A DNA stretch of 64,000 bases from Methylumidiphilus sp963753955 (lineage in GTDB: Bacteria > Pseudomonadota > Gammaproteobacteria > Methylococcales > Methylococcaceae), in assembly GCA_963753955.1 (NCBI GenBank), contig CAVWEM010000005.1:124001-188000 (forward strand), read 5' to 3'. Below, one piece after another: positions 43,485 to 52,576 of this stretch (positions are counted from its first letter, which is position 1; every line of letters starts with the position of its first letter). A program made the translations under genes and the position numbers. The notes beneath the pieces were generated by a model, which was given only the letters and a program-made list of their open reading frames with translations, ran no database searches and was not told the origin of the DNA.

Positions 43485-46334
43485 TCAAACCGAAGCCTTC
43501 TCCAACAATCCCAACTGCTGATCCGTGAAGCTGTTGAATTCGTTCTGCCATTCGGACAGCGCGGTCACTTTGTCCACTTGCACCGCCGTGACTTTGTATT
43601 CGGGGCAGTTGGTGGCCCAGTCGGAATTGTCGGTGGTGATGACGTTGGCACCGGATTCGGGGAAGTGGAAGGTGGTGTATACCACGCCCGGCTGCACCCG
43701 TTCTGTGACTAAGGCGTGAAGCACCGTGACACCGGCCCGGCTGCGAATGGACACTTTGTCCCCTGAGTTAATGCCACGGTCTTCGGCGTCGTGCGGGTGG
43801 ATTTCCAAGCGGTCTTCCGGGTGCCAGGCGACATTGGCGGTGCGGCGGGTTTGTGCGCCGACGTTGTATTGTGACAGGATGCGGCCCGTGGTGAGGATTA
43901 GCGGGTATTTGCTGCTGGTGCGCTCAGAGGTCGGCACGTATTCCGTCGGCATGAACCGGCCCTTGCCGCGCACGAACTGGTCGATGTGCATCGTCGGTGT
44001 GCCGTCCGGGGCCGTGTCGTTGCAGGGCCATTGCACGCTGCCTTGCTCGTCCAGTTTCTTGAAGCTGACGCCTTTGAAGGTCGGCACGAGGCTGGCGATT
44101 TCGTCCAGGATTTCCTTCGCGCTGGTGTAGTTCATCGGATAGCCCAGCGCGTTGGATAGCAGCTGCGTGACTTGCCAATCTTCGTAACCGGCTTTCGGCG
44201 GCATCACGCGGCGCACCGGGGAGATGCGGCGTTCGGCGTTGGTGAAGGTGCCGGTCTTTTCCAGGAAGGACGCGCCGGGAAGGAAGACGTGGGCGTATTT
44301 GGCCGTTTCGTTCAGGAACAAGTCCTGCACGACGATGCATTCCATCGCCATCAAGGCTTCGGCGACGTGCTGGGTGTTGGGGTCGGACTGGGCAATGTCC
44401 TCGCCTTCGCAGTATAAGCCTTTGAAGGTGCCGTCGATGGCGGCGGAGAACATGTTCGGGATACGCAGGCCCGGTTCGGATTCCAGCGTCGTACCCCAGG
44501 CGGATTCAAACAGCTCGCGGGTCTCGAAGTCGGACACATGGCGGTAGCCCGGCAATTCATGGGGGAAGGAACCCATATCGCAGGAGCCTTGCACATTGTT
44601 CTGGCCCCGCAGCGGGTTCACGCCGACGCCTTCACGGCCAATGTTGGCCGTCGCCATGGCGAGGTTGGCGATGCCGATGACAGTGGTGGAGCCTTGGCTG
44701 TGCTCGGTCACACCCAAGCCATAGTAAATCGCGCCGTTGCCAGCGTTCGCATACAGGCGGGCGGCTTCGCGGACTGTTTGCGCGGGGACGCCGGTGATAG
44801 TTTCGGAGGCTTCCGGCGACATGCGTTCTTGCGAGACGACTTCCTTCCATTTGGCGAAAGAAGCCACATCGCAACGCTCGTTGATGAATTGCTCGTCCGC
44901 CAAGCCTTCGGTGACGATGACATGGCCGATGGCATTGACCAGCGCAACATTGCTGCCGGGGCGCAGCTTCAGATGGTAATCGGCTTTGATGTGGGCGGAT
45001 TTGACCAGATCAATTTCACGCGGATCGGCGACGATCAGCTTGGCACCTTGACGCAGGCGCTTTTTCATCATGGAGCCAAACACCGGGTGGCCGTCGGTGG
45101 GATTCGCGCCGATGACCATAATAACATCGGCTTTCATCACCGAGTCAAAGGTCTGGGTGCCGGCGGATTCGCCCAAGGTTTGCTTTAGGCCATAGCCGGT
45201 GGGCGAGTGGCAGACGCGGGCGCAGGTATCGACATTGTTATTGCCAAACGCAGTGCGAACGAGCTTTTGCACCAAATAGGCTTCTTCATTGGTGCAGCGG
45301 CTGGAGGTCAAACCGCCGACGGAATGACGACCATATTTGGCTTGGATGCGCTTAAATTCGGAAGCGGCGTATGTGACCGCTTCTTCCCAACTGACTTTCT
45401 GCCACGGATCGTGGATGGACTTGCGAATCATCGGGCTGGTCAGTCGATCCGGGTGGGTCGCGTAACCGAAGGCGAAGCGGCCTTTGACACAGGAATGGCC
45501 GTGGTTGGCTTGGCCGTTCTTGTCCGGCACCATGCGCACAACTTCCGCGCCTTTCATTTCCGCCTTGAACGAGCAGCCCACGCCGCAATAGGCGCAGGTG
45601 GTGATGATGCTGTGATCCGGCTGGCCCAGTTCGTAGATAGATTTTTCCATCAAGGTCGCGGTTGGGCAGGCTTGCACGCAAGCGCCGCAGGAGACGCATT
45701 CGGAATCCATAAAAGCTTCGTTTTGGCCGGGCGAGACTTTGGAGTCGAAGCCCCGTCCATCCAAGGTCAGCGCAAACGTGCCTTGGGTTTCCTCGCAGGC
45801 GCGGACGCAACGCGAGCAGACGATGCACTTGCTGGGGTCGAAGGTGAAATAGGGGTTCGACGTGTCCTTTTCCGACTTCAGGTGGTTCTTGCCTTCGTAG
45901 CCGTAACGCACTTCGCGCAGGCCCACGGTGCCGGCCATGTCTTGCAATTCGCAATTGCCGTTGGAAGGGCAGGTCAGGCAGTCCAGCGGGTGGTCGGAGA
46001 TATAAAGCTCCATGATGCCTTTGCGGATTTGGTTCAGCTTCGGGTTCTCGGTCTGCACCTTCATGCCTTCATAGACTGGCGTGGTGCAGGAGGCGGGATA
46101 GCCGCGCCCGCCTTCCACTTGCACGACGCACAGACGGCAAGAGCCGAACGGGTCGATGCTGTCCGTGGCGCAGAGCTTGGGGATTTCGATGCCGATGCTG
46201 GAAGCAGCCCGCATCACCGAAGTGCCTTCCGGCACGGTGACTTTGAAGCCGTCGATTTCCAGCGAGACGGTTTTCTCGGCGGGGCTGGCGGGGCTGGCGG
46301 GGGTGCCGTAGTCTTTATCTCTTGGTAATGACAT
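43485..46334 (-). CDS. fdsA: NAD-dependent formate dehydrogenase alpha subunit FdsA
   Basis: A 949-residue molybdenum subunit that oxidises formate to CO2, the last step of methane oxidation. The N-terminal [2Fe-2S] domain (CATDSIDPFGSCRLCVVQVE) is followed by a His-Cys3 cluster (HPLDCLTCPSNGNCELQ), two [4Fe-4S] clusters (CIVCSRCVRAC and CVSCGACVQAC), a [4Fe-4S] site before the catalytic domain (CAYCGVGCSFK), and the molybdopterin domain. The Mo ligand is a cysteine (DTCARVCHSPTG, about residue 373), not selenocysteine. The C-terminal MopB-binding domain is complete. GAGGT precedes the ATG. It is separated from fdsB by about 2.65 kb of accessory genes, and no fdsC or fdsD follows. Confidence 0.95.
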   Translation of the reverse strand: MSLPRDKDYGTPASPASPAEKTVSLEIDGFKVTVPEGTSVMRAASSIGIEIPKLCATDSIDPFGSCRLCVVQVEGGRGYPASCTTPVYEGMKVQTENPKLNQIRKGIMELYISDHPLDCLTCPSNGNCELQDMAGTVGLREVRYGYEGKNHLKSEKDTSNPYFTFDPSKCIVCSRCVRACEETQGTFALTLDGRGFDSKVSPGQNEAFMDSECVSCGACVQACPTATLMEKSIYELGQPDHSIITTCAYCGVGCSFKAEMKGAEVVRMVPDKNGQANHGHSCVKGRFAFGYATHPDRLTSPMIRKSIHDPWQKVSWEEAVTYAASEFKRIQAKYGRHSVGGLTSSRCTNEEAYLVQKLVRTAFGNNNVDTCARVCHSPTGYGLKQTLGESAGTQTFDSVMKADVIMVIGANPTDGHPVFGSMMKKRLRQGAKLIVADPREIDLVKSAHIKADYHLKLRPGSNVALVNAIGHVIVTEGLADEQFINERCDVASFAKWKEVVSQERMSPEASETITGVPAQTVREAARLYANAGNGAIYYGLGVTEHSQGSTTVIGIANLAMATANIGREGVGVNPLRGQNNVQGSCDMGSFPHELPGYRHVSDFETRELFESAWGTTLESEPGLRIPNMFSAAIDGTFKGLYCEGEDIAQSDPNTQHVAEALMAMECIVVQDLFLNETAKYAHVFLPGASFLEKTGTFTNAERRISPVRRVMPPKAGYEDWQVTQLLSNALGYPMNYTSAKEILDEIASLVPTFKGVSFKKLDEQGSVQWPCNDTAPDGTPTMHIDQFVRGKGRFMPTEYVPTSERTSSKYPLILTTGRILSQYNVGAQTRRTANVAWHPEDRLEIHPHDAEDRGINSGDKVSIRSRAGVTVLHALVTERVQPGVVYTTFHFPESGANVITTDNSDWATNCPEYKVTAVQVDKVTALSEWQNEFNSFTDQQLGLLEKASV

Positions 46335-46431
46335 GAGATTTACCTCTAGTTCTGAATGTCGGGAAAGGCGGAAAGTTTCGCCTGATAAAAGCAGCGGTGT
46401 TGGATTCCTCGCCTAACCCGCTTTGATAATG

Positions 46432-46449
46432 TGTGTATCGGAATACACA
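46432..46449. promoter_or_regulatory. Operator-like palindrome TGTGTAT-N4-ATACACA upstream of fdsA
   Basis: Perfect 7-base arms around CGGA, about 100 bases upstream of the fdsA start. It lies in the only non-coding stretch between the inserted genes and fdsA, where a separate fdsA promoter would be needed. The regulator is unknown. Confidence 0.45.
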
Positions 46450-46497
46450 GGTTTTGTAACCCCTGTAATTATGCTGTCTTGGCTTCTGGCCTTGTAA

Positions 46498-46851
46498 TTA
46501 GTGATGTTGAATAGATTGACGAATATCATCAAGCACGTCAGTTAATTTCATCGGAGGCGATTCAGCAATCTTTTCGTCGTGACCCAGATGTTTGTGAAAC
46601 GGGAAAGTCCTGACGGCTTGGTGGTGCGGGGCATTATCCCAGCGCACAATGCAGTTACCTTGAGCATCTTGCCAGTGGTACGAATATTTTATTGAACCGT
46701 CCAAAAACAAGTAATCCCTAACATGCAGTTCCGTTTGATTGACCAAATTAACTTTGGCTACAAATTGATACGATGCTCCAACCATTCTAAATTGCAAGAC
46801 ATCATAACGACTAATAATGTCTTGATGTTGCGCAAAAACATCTAAAAACAT
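46498..46851 (-). CDS. DUF6516-family protein (putative toxin)
   Basis: A 117-residue protein with the family core KYSYHWQDAQGNCIVRWDNA and APHHQAVRTFPFHKHLG, then a C-terminal LTDVLDDIRQSIQHH helix. DUF6516 members are often annotated as toxins in two-gene modules. It starts one base after the stop of the preceding gene, so it is tightly coupled. The activity has not been established to my knowledge. Confidence 0.7.
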   Translation of the reverse strand: MFLDVFAQHQDIISRYDVLQFRMVGASYQFVAKVNLVNQTELHVRDYLFLDGSIKYSYHWQDAQGNCIVRWDNAPHHQAVRTFPFHKHLGHDEKIAESPPMKLTDVLDDIRQSIQHH

Positions 46852-46852
46852 A

Positions 46853-47116
46853 TTAAGCCAGCAATGATTGCCAATACGCTAAACTTTCTGAGGCGAATTT
46901 CCAACTCAGCCAATCATTTTCCATCTCATAATTGGCGGATTCATTTTGAAAGTATTGGTTAAATTCGACAAAAGTTTGTTGGTATTTTTTTTCAAAATAA
47001 TCGTTTTCCATACGGTATTCGGCCAGTTGCTGTTTGCCTAGCAGTAGAGAAACTTCATCGAGTAGGCTGTCTTTCGATATTTGCAACTGCGATAAAATAG
47101 TTTCTGAATTGATCAT
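46853..47116 (-). CDS. Unknown small acidic protein, partner of the DUF6516 gene
   Basis: An 87-residue, aromatic-rich helical protein, MINSETILSQLQISKDSLLD and so on. AGGGAG lies just upstream of the ATG at 47116; a longer in-frame start has no ribosome site. It lies 20 bases after the ParD-like gene and one base before DUF6516, so it is likely the antidote or a structural partner in a three-gene module. No family was recognised. Confidence 0.6.
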   Translation of the reverse strand: MINSETILSQLQISKDSLLDEVSLLLGKQQLAEYRMENDYFEKKYQQTFVEFNQYFQNESANYEMENDWLSWKFASESLAYWQSLLA

Positions 47117-47136
47117 GATATTTCTCCCTAAGAAGA

Positions 47137-47418
47137 TTAAACGCAAGCTTTTAATAACCGATCTCCGATAATGCTGTCCGCCAATTCTTTAGCTGTAGCA
47201 TATTCAGTCATCCGTCCCGCTTTTATATCCGTATCGCCTTCGGAAATTAACACTTGTAGGCGTTTGGTTTGTTGGGTGTATTCGTAATCTTCCAATAACC
47301 GCAATCCGGCACGAATGACTTCTACCTGATTGGCAAAACGTCCGTTTTTTACCATGTCGGTTAAAAATGCCATTTCGCTGTCTTGTAATGTTAAGTTTAT
47401 TGCTTTAGTGATTGGCAT
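47137..47418 (-). CDS. ParD-like ribbon-helix-helix antitoxin
   Basis: A 93-residue protein. The start is MPITKAINLTLQDSEMAFLT and the helix NQVEVIRAGLRLLEDYE is the RHH dimer helix of ParD antitoxins. GAGG precedes ATG 47418. The usual partner ParE does not follow; instead the unknown gene and DUF6516 do. It may act as the operon repressor of a hybrid module. Confidence 0.75.
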   Translation of the reverse strand: MPITKAINLTLQDSEMAFLTDMVKNGRFANQVEVIRAGLRLLEDYEYTQQTKRLQVLISEGDTDIKAGRMTEYATAKELADSIIGDRLLKACV

Positions 47419-47580
47419 GTTTGACCTCATTGATTACGATAAAGGCATTAGAAAGACGAGTTCCGTACCACCATTAACAATTTCAACATCCAATAAGGTG
47501 CGCGATGCGCATCCTACAATGCTGTGTTTTTGAATGTTCAAATATTAAACGAAACAAAAGTCGCGTAGCCAAATAGCTAA

Positions 47581-47671
47581 GTAGGGTGGGCAAGCGGCTT
47601 TATCGTTTGCCCACGCGGGCATTCGATAACAAACAAAACGGTGGGCAACAAAAAGACGTTGCCCACTCTAC
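47581..47671. repeat. Palindromic repeat, family A
   Basis: GTAGGGTGGGCAAGCGGC and, at the other end, GGGCAACAAAAAGACGTTGC followed by CCACTCTAC. The same core occurs at 22684-22715 and 30844-30863. Confidence 0.65.
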
Positions 47672-47684
47672 GGTTGGAAAGTCA

Positions 47685-48107
47685 TCAAAGCTCATAATCA
47701 TCAACAAAAGCCTGCCGCCAAGACACGCTTTGCACACCCGACTTTTTCCCTATTTCCGCCTCCGCATCCCGCTTGGCCATCACAAAGGCTTTATCCCATA
47801 GCGATTCTATGACTGCATCATTCAAGATGGGGTTTTCTTCCTGAATATCTGCGATTTCGTCCCGTACGTCTTTGATACTGGCGACCCAACTCCAAGAGTG
47901 CCGTTCCGGTTGGGAATGCCACTTGATGATATGCAGCATCAACCGGACTAGCTGGCTTTTCAAGGCACGTTTTTCCGAGCGGGACAAGGCTTCGATTAAC
48001 TCCTCTAAACCCTTGCTGGCTTCGTCCACCCGGCCTTGCTCCAATTCTGAGCGAATTGCAACGGCAGTTTTGTAATGGGAATCGGTGGATAAGGATTGCC
48101 AGTTCAT
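47685..48107 (-). CDS. DUF29-family protein
   Basis: A 140-residue, mostly helical protein with the DUF29 signatures ELEQGRVDEASKGLEELIEA, LKSQLVRLMLHIIKWHSQPE, and SWSWVASIKDVRDEIADI. The role of the family is unknown; it is common in genomes rich in toxin-antitoxin loci. It is followed by family A repeat 47581-47671. It lies 13 bases after the DUF2442 gene. Confidence 0.8.
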   Translation of the reverse strand: MNWQSLSTDSHYKTAVAIRSELEQGRVDEASKGLEELIEALSRSEKRALKSQLVRLMLHIIKWHSQPERHSWSWVASIKDVRDEIADIQEENPILNDAVIESLWDKAFVMAKRDAEAEIGKKSGVQSVSWRQAFVDDYEL

Positions 48108-48119
48108 TTTGCTGCCAAT

Positions 48120-48362
48120 TTAAGCGGGTTCGCTGTCTTCATACAAAGTTTCCGGCGCAATTTCGGCACCATTAGGCCAAGAGATCGACCAGCCATCGAC
48201 AAAAAAACGCTGAAAATAGCTTTTGTCTTTCAGCGGCTCAAAAACTTTACCTTTCAGCCATTTTCCACAATCGGCAATTTTTTCTTCGCTGTTGTCAAAA
48301 GTGATCTTAATTTTGTAATCGTGCAAATAAGTTTCTTGCACCACTAAGGGCATATAATCCAT
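48120..48362 (-). CDS. DUF2442-family protein
   Basis: An 80-residue protein, MDYMPLVVQETYLHDYKIKI at the start and FFVDGWSISWPNGAEIAPET at the end, matching DUF2442. Members usually sit next to a second small protein in toxin-antitoxin-like pairs. The start 48362 is chosen because AAGGTG lies at the right distance. Function unknown. Confidence 0.78.
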   Translation of the reverse strand: MDYMPLVVQETYLHDYKIKITFDNSEEKIADCGKWLKGKVFEPLKDKSYFQRFFVDGWSISWPNGAEIAPETLYEDSEPA

Positions 48363-48376
48363 TGCTGTCACCTTGC

Positions 48377-48500
48377 TTAATGTAAAGGTTCTATCTTGTC
48401 GATTTCTTCACCTTTGGCAGCTTGATTCCAGTTAGCTTGCAATTCCTCTTTAACGTTCGCTCGTTCCCAAGCCCCTGCTTCAAAACCATTAACTTGAGCC
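48377..48500 (-). CDS. Small ORF upstream of DUF2442, possible fragment
   Basis: About 40 residues, AQVNGFEAGAWERANVKEEL onward to EIDKIEPLH, in the same direction as DUF2442 and 14 bases before it. Its 5' side runs into a dispersed repeat, so the real start is uncertain. It may be a partner gene whose beginning was replaced by repeat DNA. Confidence 0.3.
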
Positions 48501-48985
48501 GCCATACCGGCATGGATCGCTGGTATCCAGGCTGCATGGACGCTGCTAGCCCTCACCATCCCTGGAACCTGGATCCGGCATTCCCTGCCGGAATGACGAT
48601 TTCTCCTTAACTTAATGGCTTTTAAGCTCCAGCTTGGGAACGCGGCCTTGGAAGCTCTGCTTCCTATGGAGGATGGCTATCGGGAAGTTGGAGTTTCCCG
48701 AGGGCTTCCAAGCAGAGCTTCAAGCCATTAAGTTAAGCGTTCGCAGTCCCGACTTTAGGCGGAAAACCGACTAGAAAGAACCGGCTGAAGCCGGGACTAC
48801 AAACACCGTTTCCCAGTGCGAAATCCTTTAAGTTAATGGCTTTGAAGCAGAGCTTGGGAACCACTAAAGCCTTCATACCCGAACAAAACTACCAATAGCT
48901 GGGTTAAGAAATATTCAGACTCCGCGCCATCCCTGGAACCTAGATTTCGGCTATCCCTGCCGGAATGACGGGGAATAATTAGGGA
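48501..48985. repeat. Cluster of dispersed inverted repeats, families D and E
   Basis: CCATCCCTGGAACCTGGATC ... TCCCTGCCGGAATGACG occurs at about 48558-48599 and, in variant form, at 48929-48970 (family E). AGCTTGGGAAC with CTTAA(G/C)TTAATGGCTTT appears at 48605-48640, near 48722 and at 48827-48861 (family D). No gene was seen. These repeats separate fdsB from the accessory genes. Confidence 0.6.
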
Positions 48986-50521
48986 TTATTCCGCGCCGAA
49001 ATCCCCCGGAAAATGATTCCACGCACTGAGCACCGGGTAGGGTGTCATGCCGCCCAAGGCGCACAGCGAGGCGTTTAGCATCGTGTCGCTCAAGTCACGC
49101 AGCAACGCGATGTTCTTGGCCCGATCCTCGTTATTGATGATCTTATCCATGACTTCCACACCACGGGTGGAGCCGATGCGGCAGGGTGTGCATTTGCCGC
49201 AGGATTCGATGGCGCAGAATTCCATCGCGTAACGGGCCATTTTCGCCATATCTGTGGTGTCGTCGAAGGCGACGATGCCGCCGTGGCCCAAGACTGCCCA
49301 GTTGGCGGCGAAGGCTTCGTAATCTAGCGGTGTGTCGAATTGGGATTCCGGTACGAACGCACCGAGCGGCCCGCCAACTTGCACGGCTTTGATGGGACGA
49401 CCTGTTGCAGAGCCACCACCGTAGTCGTACAGAATCTCACGCAACGTGATGCCGAAGGCTTTTTCGATCAAGCCGGGGCGTTTGATATTGCCGGCCAGTT
49501 GGATCGGTAGCGTGCCACGCGAACGGCCTACGCCATAATCCCGGTAATATTCGCCGCCTTTGTCCAAGATAATGGGTACGGAGGCCAAGGAAATCACGTT
49601 GTTGATAACCGTTGGTTTGCCGAACAATCCTTTGATAGCGGGTAATGGCGGTTTGAAACGAACCAAGCCGCGCTTGCCTTCCAGGCTTTCCAGCAGGGAT
49701 GTTTCTTCGCCGCAGACATAAGCTCCCGCACCTAAACGTACTTCCAAATCAAACGCCTTGCCGCTGCCTAAAATGTCAGAACCTAAATAACCGGCTTTCT
49801 CAGCAGCAGCGATGGCTGCGTTCAGATTCTTGTGGGCATGGGGATATTCGACCCGCAAATAGATATAACCCTTGGTCGCGCCGACGGCCAGCCCGGCGAT
49901 GGTCATGCCTTCGACCAACAGGAACGGGTCGTCTTCCATAATCATCCGGTCGGAGAACGTGCCGGAGTCGCCTTCGTCGGCGTTGCAGACGATGTATTTC
50001 TGCTCGGCGGGGGCGTTCAGCACGGTATTCCATTTGATGCCAGTCGGGAAAGCCGCGCCGCCGCGTCCACGCAAGCCAGAATCCGTTACTTGTTTGACAA
50101 TCTCCGCCGGGGTCAGTTTCAGGGCATTTTGTAGGCCGCGATAGCCTTCGTGCGTGAGGTAATCGTCCAAGCTCACCGGATCAGTGATGCCGATGCGGGC
50201 ATTGGTCAAGCGCTCCTGTTTTTTCAGATAGGGGATTTCCTCAGTCAGCCCTTGTTTCAAATGATGATCGCCGCCTTCGAGGAAACCAGCATCGAACAGA
50301 TTTGCGACATCGGACGCCTGCACCGGGCCATAGGCAATGCGCCCTTGCGGTGTGGCGACTTCGACGAGGGGTTCCAGCCAGAACAGGCCACGCGAACCGT
50401 TGCGGACTAGCTTGATTTCAATCCCGCGCTGGGCTGCTTCCGCCGCGATGGCTTTGGCGGTATTTTCGGCACCCAAGGAAAGCGCGCTGGAATCTCTCGG
50501 AACATAAATAGGGATGCTCAT
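48986..50521 (-). CDS. fdsB: NAD-dependent formate dehydrogenase beta subunit FdsB
   Basis: A 511-residue NuoF-like subunit that passes electrons to NAD+. An N-terminal thioredoxin-like ferredoxin domain (to about 110) is followed by the FMN/NADH domain with GLRGRGGAAFPTGIKW, CNADEGDSGTFSDRM and GAGAYVCGEETSLLESLEG, then the [4Fe-4S] motif ESCGKCTPCRIG near the C-terminus. It overlaps fdsG by four bases. In related operons fdsA follows directly; here accessory genes intervene. Confidence 0.95.
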   Translation of the reverse strand: MSIPIYVPRDSSALSLGAENTAKAIAAEAAQRGIEIKLVRNGSRGLFWLEPLVEVATPQGRIAYGPVQASDVANLFDAGFLEGGDHHLKQGLTEEIPYLKKQERLTNARIGITDPVSLDDYLTHEGYRGLQNALKLTPAEIVKQVTDSGLRGRGGAAFPTGIKWNTVLNAPAEQKYIVCNADEGDSGTFSDRMIMEDDPFLLVEGMTIAGLAVGATKGYIYLRVEYPHAHKNLNAAIAAAEKAGYLGSDILGSGKAFDLEVRLGAGAYVCGEETSLLESLEGKRGLVRFKPPLPAIKGLFGKPTVINNVISLASVPIILDKGGEYYRDYGVGRSRGTLPIQLAGNIKRPGLIEKAFGITLREILYDYGGGSATGRPIKAVQVGGPLGAFVPESQFDTPLDYEAFAANWAVLGHGGIVAFDDTTDMAKMARYAMEFCAIESCGKCTPCRIGSTRGVEVMDKIINNEDRAKNIALLRDLSDTMLNASLCALGGMTPYPVLSAWNHFPGDFGAE

Positions 50522-50994
50522 GCCTGCGCCCTCACTTCATTCAGGATTTCATCAAAGCGCTCGGGGCTGACCCGGCCATAGGTCTCGCCGTCGATGCTGA
50601 TGGCCGGCGAGCAGGCGCAGTTGCCCAGGCAATACACCGGCTCCAGGCTGAACGCGCCGTCGGCGGTGGTTTCATGGTAGTCGATGCCCAGCTTGGCTTT
50701 GGCATGTGCTTCCAGCGCAACACCGTTCAGGGACTGGCAAGACTCGGCGCGGCACACATGGACAGTGTGTTTGCCCGGCGGGGTTTCGCGGAAATAGTGG
50801 TAGAAGGTGATCACCCCATGCACCTCGGCGCGGGAGATGTTCAAGGCGGCGGCGATCAACGGCACACTTTCCGCCGGGATATAGCCCAGCGCGTCTTGGA
50901 TGCCGTGGAGGATCGGCAGCAATGCGCCCGGCTTGTCTTGCAAACTCTGGATCACCTCGGCGACCGTGTTCTTGTCCCAGTCCTGCTGACTCAT
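50518..50994 (-). CDS. fdsG: NAD-dependent formate dehydrogenase gamma subunit FdsG
   Basis: A 158-residue NuoE-like protein holding a [2Fe-2S] cluster. The four ligands are in CRAESC (first pair) and CLGNCACSP (second pair). The helical N-terminal domain (LLPILHGIQDALGYIPAESV) is typical. The start 50994 (MSQQDWDKN) fits the family better than the longer in-frame start. It is the first gene of the fds operon. Confidence 0.93.
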   Translation of the reverse strand: MSQQDWDKNTVAEVIQSLQDKPGALLPILHGIQDALGYIPAESVPLIAAALNISRAEVHGVITFYHYFRETPPGKHTVHVCRAESCQSLNGVALEAHAKAKLGIDYHETTADGAFSLEPVYCLGNCACSPAISIDGETYGRVSPERFDEILNEVRAQA

Positions 50995-51595
50995 CGTTTT
51001 CTCGTTTTTCGTGTGGCTTGATCTTGAATGGGAAGCCCGCAACAGGGGGGGCTGATCCTGCGTGAGGGCCGGTGGACCGGCTGATAGACCTGCGTGGAAT
51101 CCCCATATAAAAATATAAAGCGCCCTTTAAATCAATAGATTTGTGGCCGTCCAAGCATTACAGGCCGGAACATGCGCTGCGTCCTGCCAGTGAATGATGA
51201 CAACAATATGAATGCAAAGGATTTTTCTGGCGTGGCGGTGGTGGCGAAGCAGGCTTTGGCCGGGCAAACCCCAGGATATTTACGGGTTCGGCGCGTCCAA
51301 GGAGACTTAAGGACTGGCGACGGCCCCGCCTTAAAGCCGTCGTGCCAAAGGACACAGGCCGGTGCATGTCCGTTTCGTCTGGCTCCCTAGGCGCTTAAGA
51401 CGGCTCGTAGCTGGGCCTGTGCGGTCACCACATGGGCCACTCTCACCTGCTCCATTAGCGTGGCTACCAAGGTCTTGACCCGCTCCGGCGGGTCGAAGAT
51501 CTCGACGGTCAGGGGCAGATCCGGGGACAGGTCGATAGGCGATGTCTTGTTCTGGCATGACCTCAAATCCTATTTCAAGAATCAAGGCCGATCCA
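50995..51595. other. Upstream region of the fds operon, with a possible DUF190 fragment
   Basis: The stretch next to fdsG should hold its promoter; TTGATT and an AT-rich TTTATATTTTTATAT run (about 51104-51136, minus strand) are candidates only. Between about 51387 and 51560 the minus strand reads SPDLPLTVEIFDPPERVKTL and QVRVAHVVTAQAQLRAVLSA before a stop, which resembles the end of a DUF190/PII-like protein. It lacks a start and is probably a remnant. Confidence 0.35.
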
Positions 51596-52417
51596 TTAAA
51601 ACTCAAAATCATTGCTGTTGGTGTCCACAAGCAGCGGCAATTCTTTAAGCTGCTCCCCATTCAAGCTTCTTAGCAAGAGATCCACCGCCTCATGGGTTGT
51701 GGTTTTTAATTCCGAAATCAGTTCGGCAGAAGAAATGTTTTCCGCATCAGCGTCGCCGCCCAAATATCTTTTTTCGCTAAAAACAACGGCGGTGTCCTGC
51801 CACACCTTTTCATGTGTCGAAAGATTTTTTGCGGAGCCAACGACACGGATGAAAGGCCGGTAATATTTTCTAAATCCAAATTGTTCGTTACCCATTCGCG
51901 CACCCAATCCATATGCGATTTTGATCGACGCAACGCAGGAATAGCTTTTTTTGGTCGCTTTGTCATCTATGGTATTTTCAGTTATTTTCTGCTCCTTTAT
52001 AGTGCTAATGATTTTGTTTGCGGTGTCAATGTCCTTTGCAAACATAAGTTTGATGTACTTTGAAGAAGCAAGCTTTTGCTCCAATCGCTGGAAAAAGTAG
52101 TTGCTTGTGTCAAAATTGCCGAGCAACTTTTCGTAGTCATTATTGCCTGCCAACCTGTCACCAGACTTGTTGTCATAATTTCCAAGCCCCTGCCACAAAG
52201 CGGCACCTATGAGCGGGCCGAAGGCAACCGCTATGCCTATCGTTTTCCCCATGAATCTTGATTGGAAATAGGTCTTTGAATAACCAGCGGTGAGACAATC
52301 CAAAGGTTGGTATGAAAACTTTTCCGGGTGGACTTGCACCGGTTGCAAGGATGCCATGCAACCGCCTAACAGAAAAACCAATACGGTAAAAACCAACAGC
52401 ATTCGCCACTTGATCAT
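51596..52417 (-). CDS. Putative lipoprotein of unknown function
   Basis: A 273-residue protein with a lipoprotein signal: MIKWRMLLVFTVLVFLLGGC, lipobox LGGC with Cys20. The mature part begins MASLQPVQVHPEKFSYQPLD, has a short hydrophobic glycine-rich stretch (GIAVAFGPLIGAALWQG), and later VGSAKNLSTHEKVWQDTAVV. It should be attached to a membrane by its lipidated Cys. No known domain was recognised. The start 52417 (MIKW) matches the signal; longer in-frame starts would bury it. Confidence 0.75.
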   Translation of the reverse strand: MIKWRMLLVFTVLVFLLGGCMASLQPVQVHPEKFSYQPLDCLTAGYSKTYFQSRFMGKTIGIAVAFGPLIGAALWQGLGNYDNKSGDRLAGNNDYEKLLGNFDTSNYFFQRLEQKLASSKYIKLMFAKDIDTANKIISTIKEQKITENTIDDKATKKSYSCVASIKIAYGLGARMGNEQFGFRKYYRPFIRVVGSAKNLSTHEKVWQDTAVVFSEKRYLGGDADAENISSAELISELKTTTHEAVDLLLRSLNGEQLKELPLLVDTNSNDFEF

Positions 52418-52576
52418 AAAAGCACCCTCATTTCGTTTTGCTGCCATAGGCTGCCGGGAGCCTCGAAAAGCCCCGTAGTTCGACACGCCCAGTGTGGGCG
52501 GTTTCGTGATATGCAATCGGTTGCGTCCATGGTGGGCTTGTCGAACCATGGACGCGACGGGTTTTTTCCATGCCCG

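Noticed and set aside
48501..48985. CRISPR-like repeat cluster
   Set aside because: The repeats are irregularly spaced, in mixed orientation and belong to dispersed families; there are no uniform spacers or cas genes.
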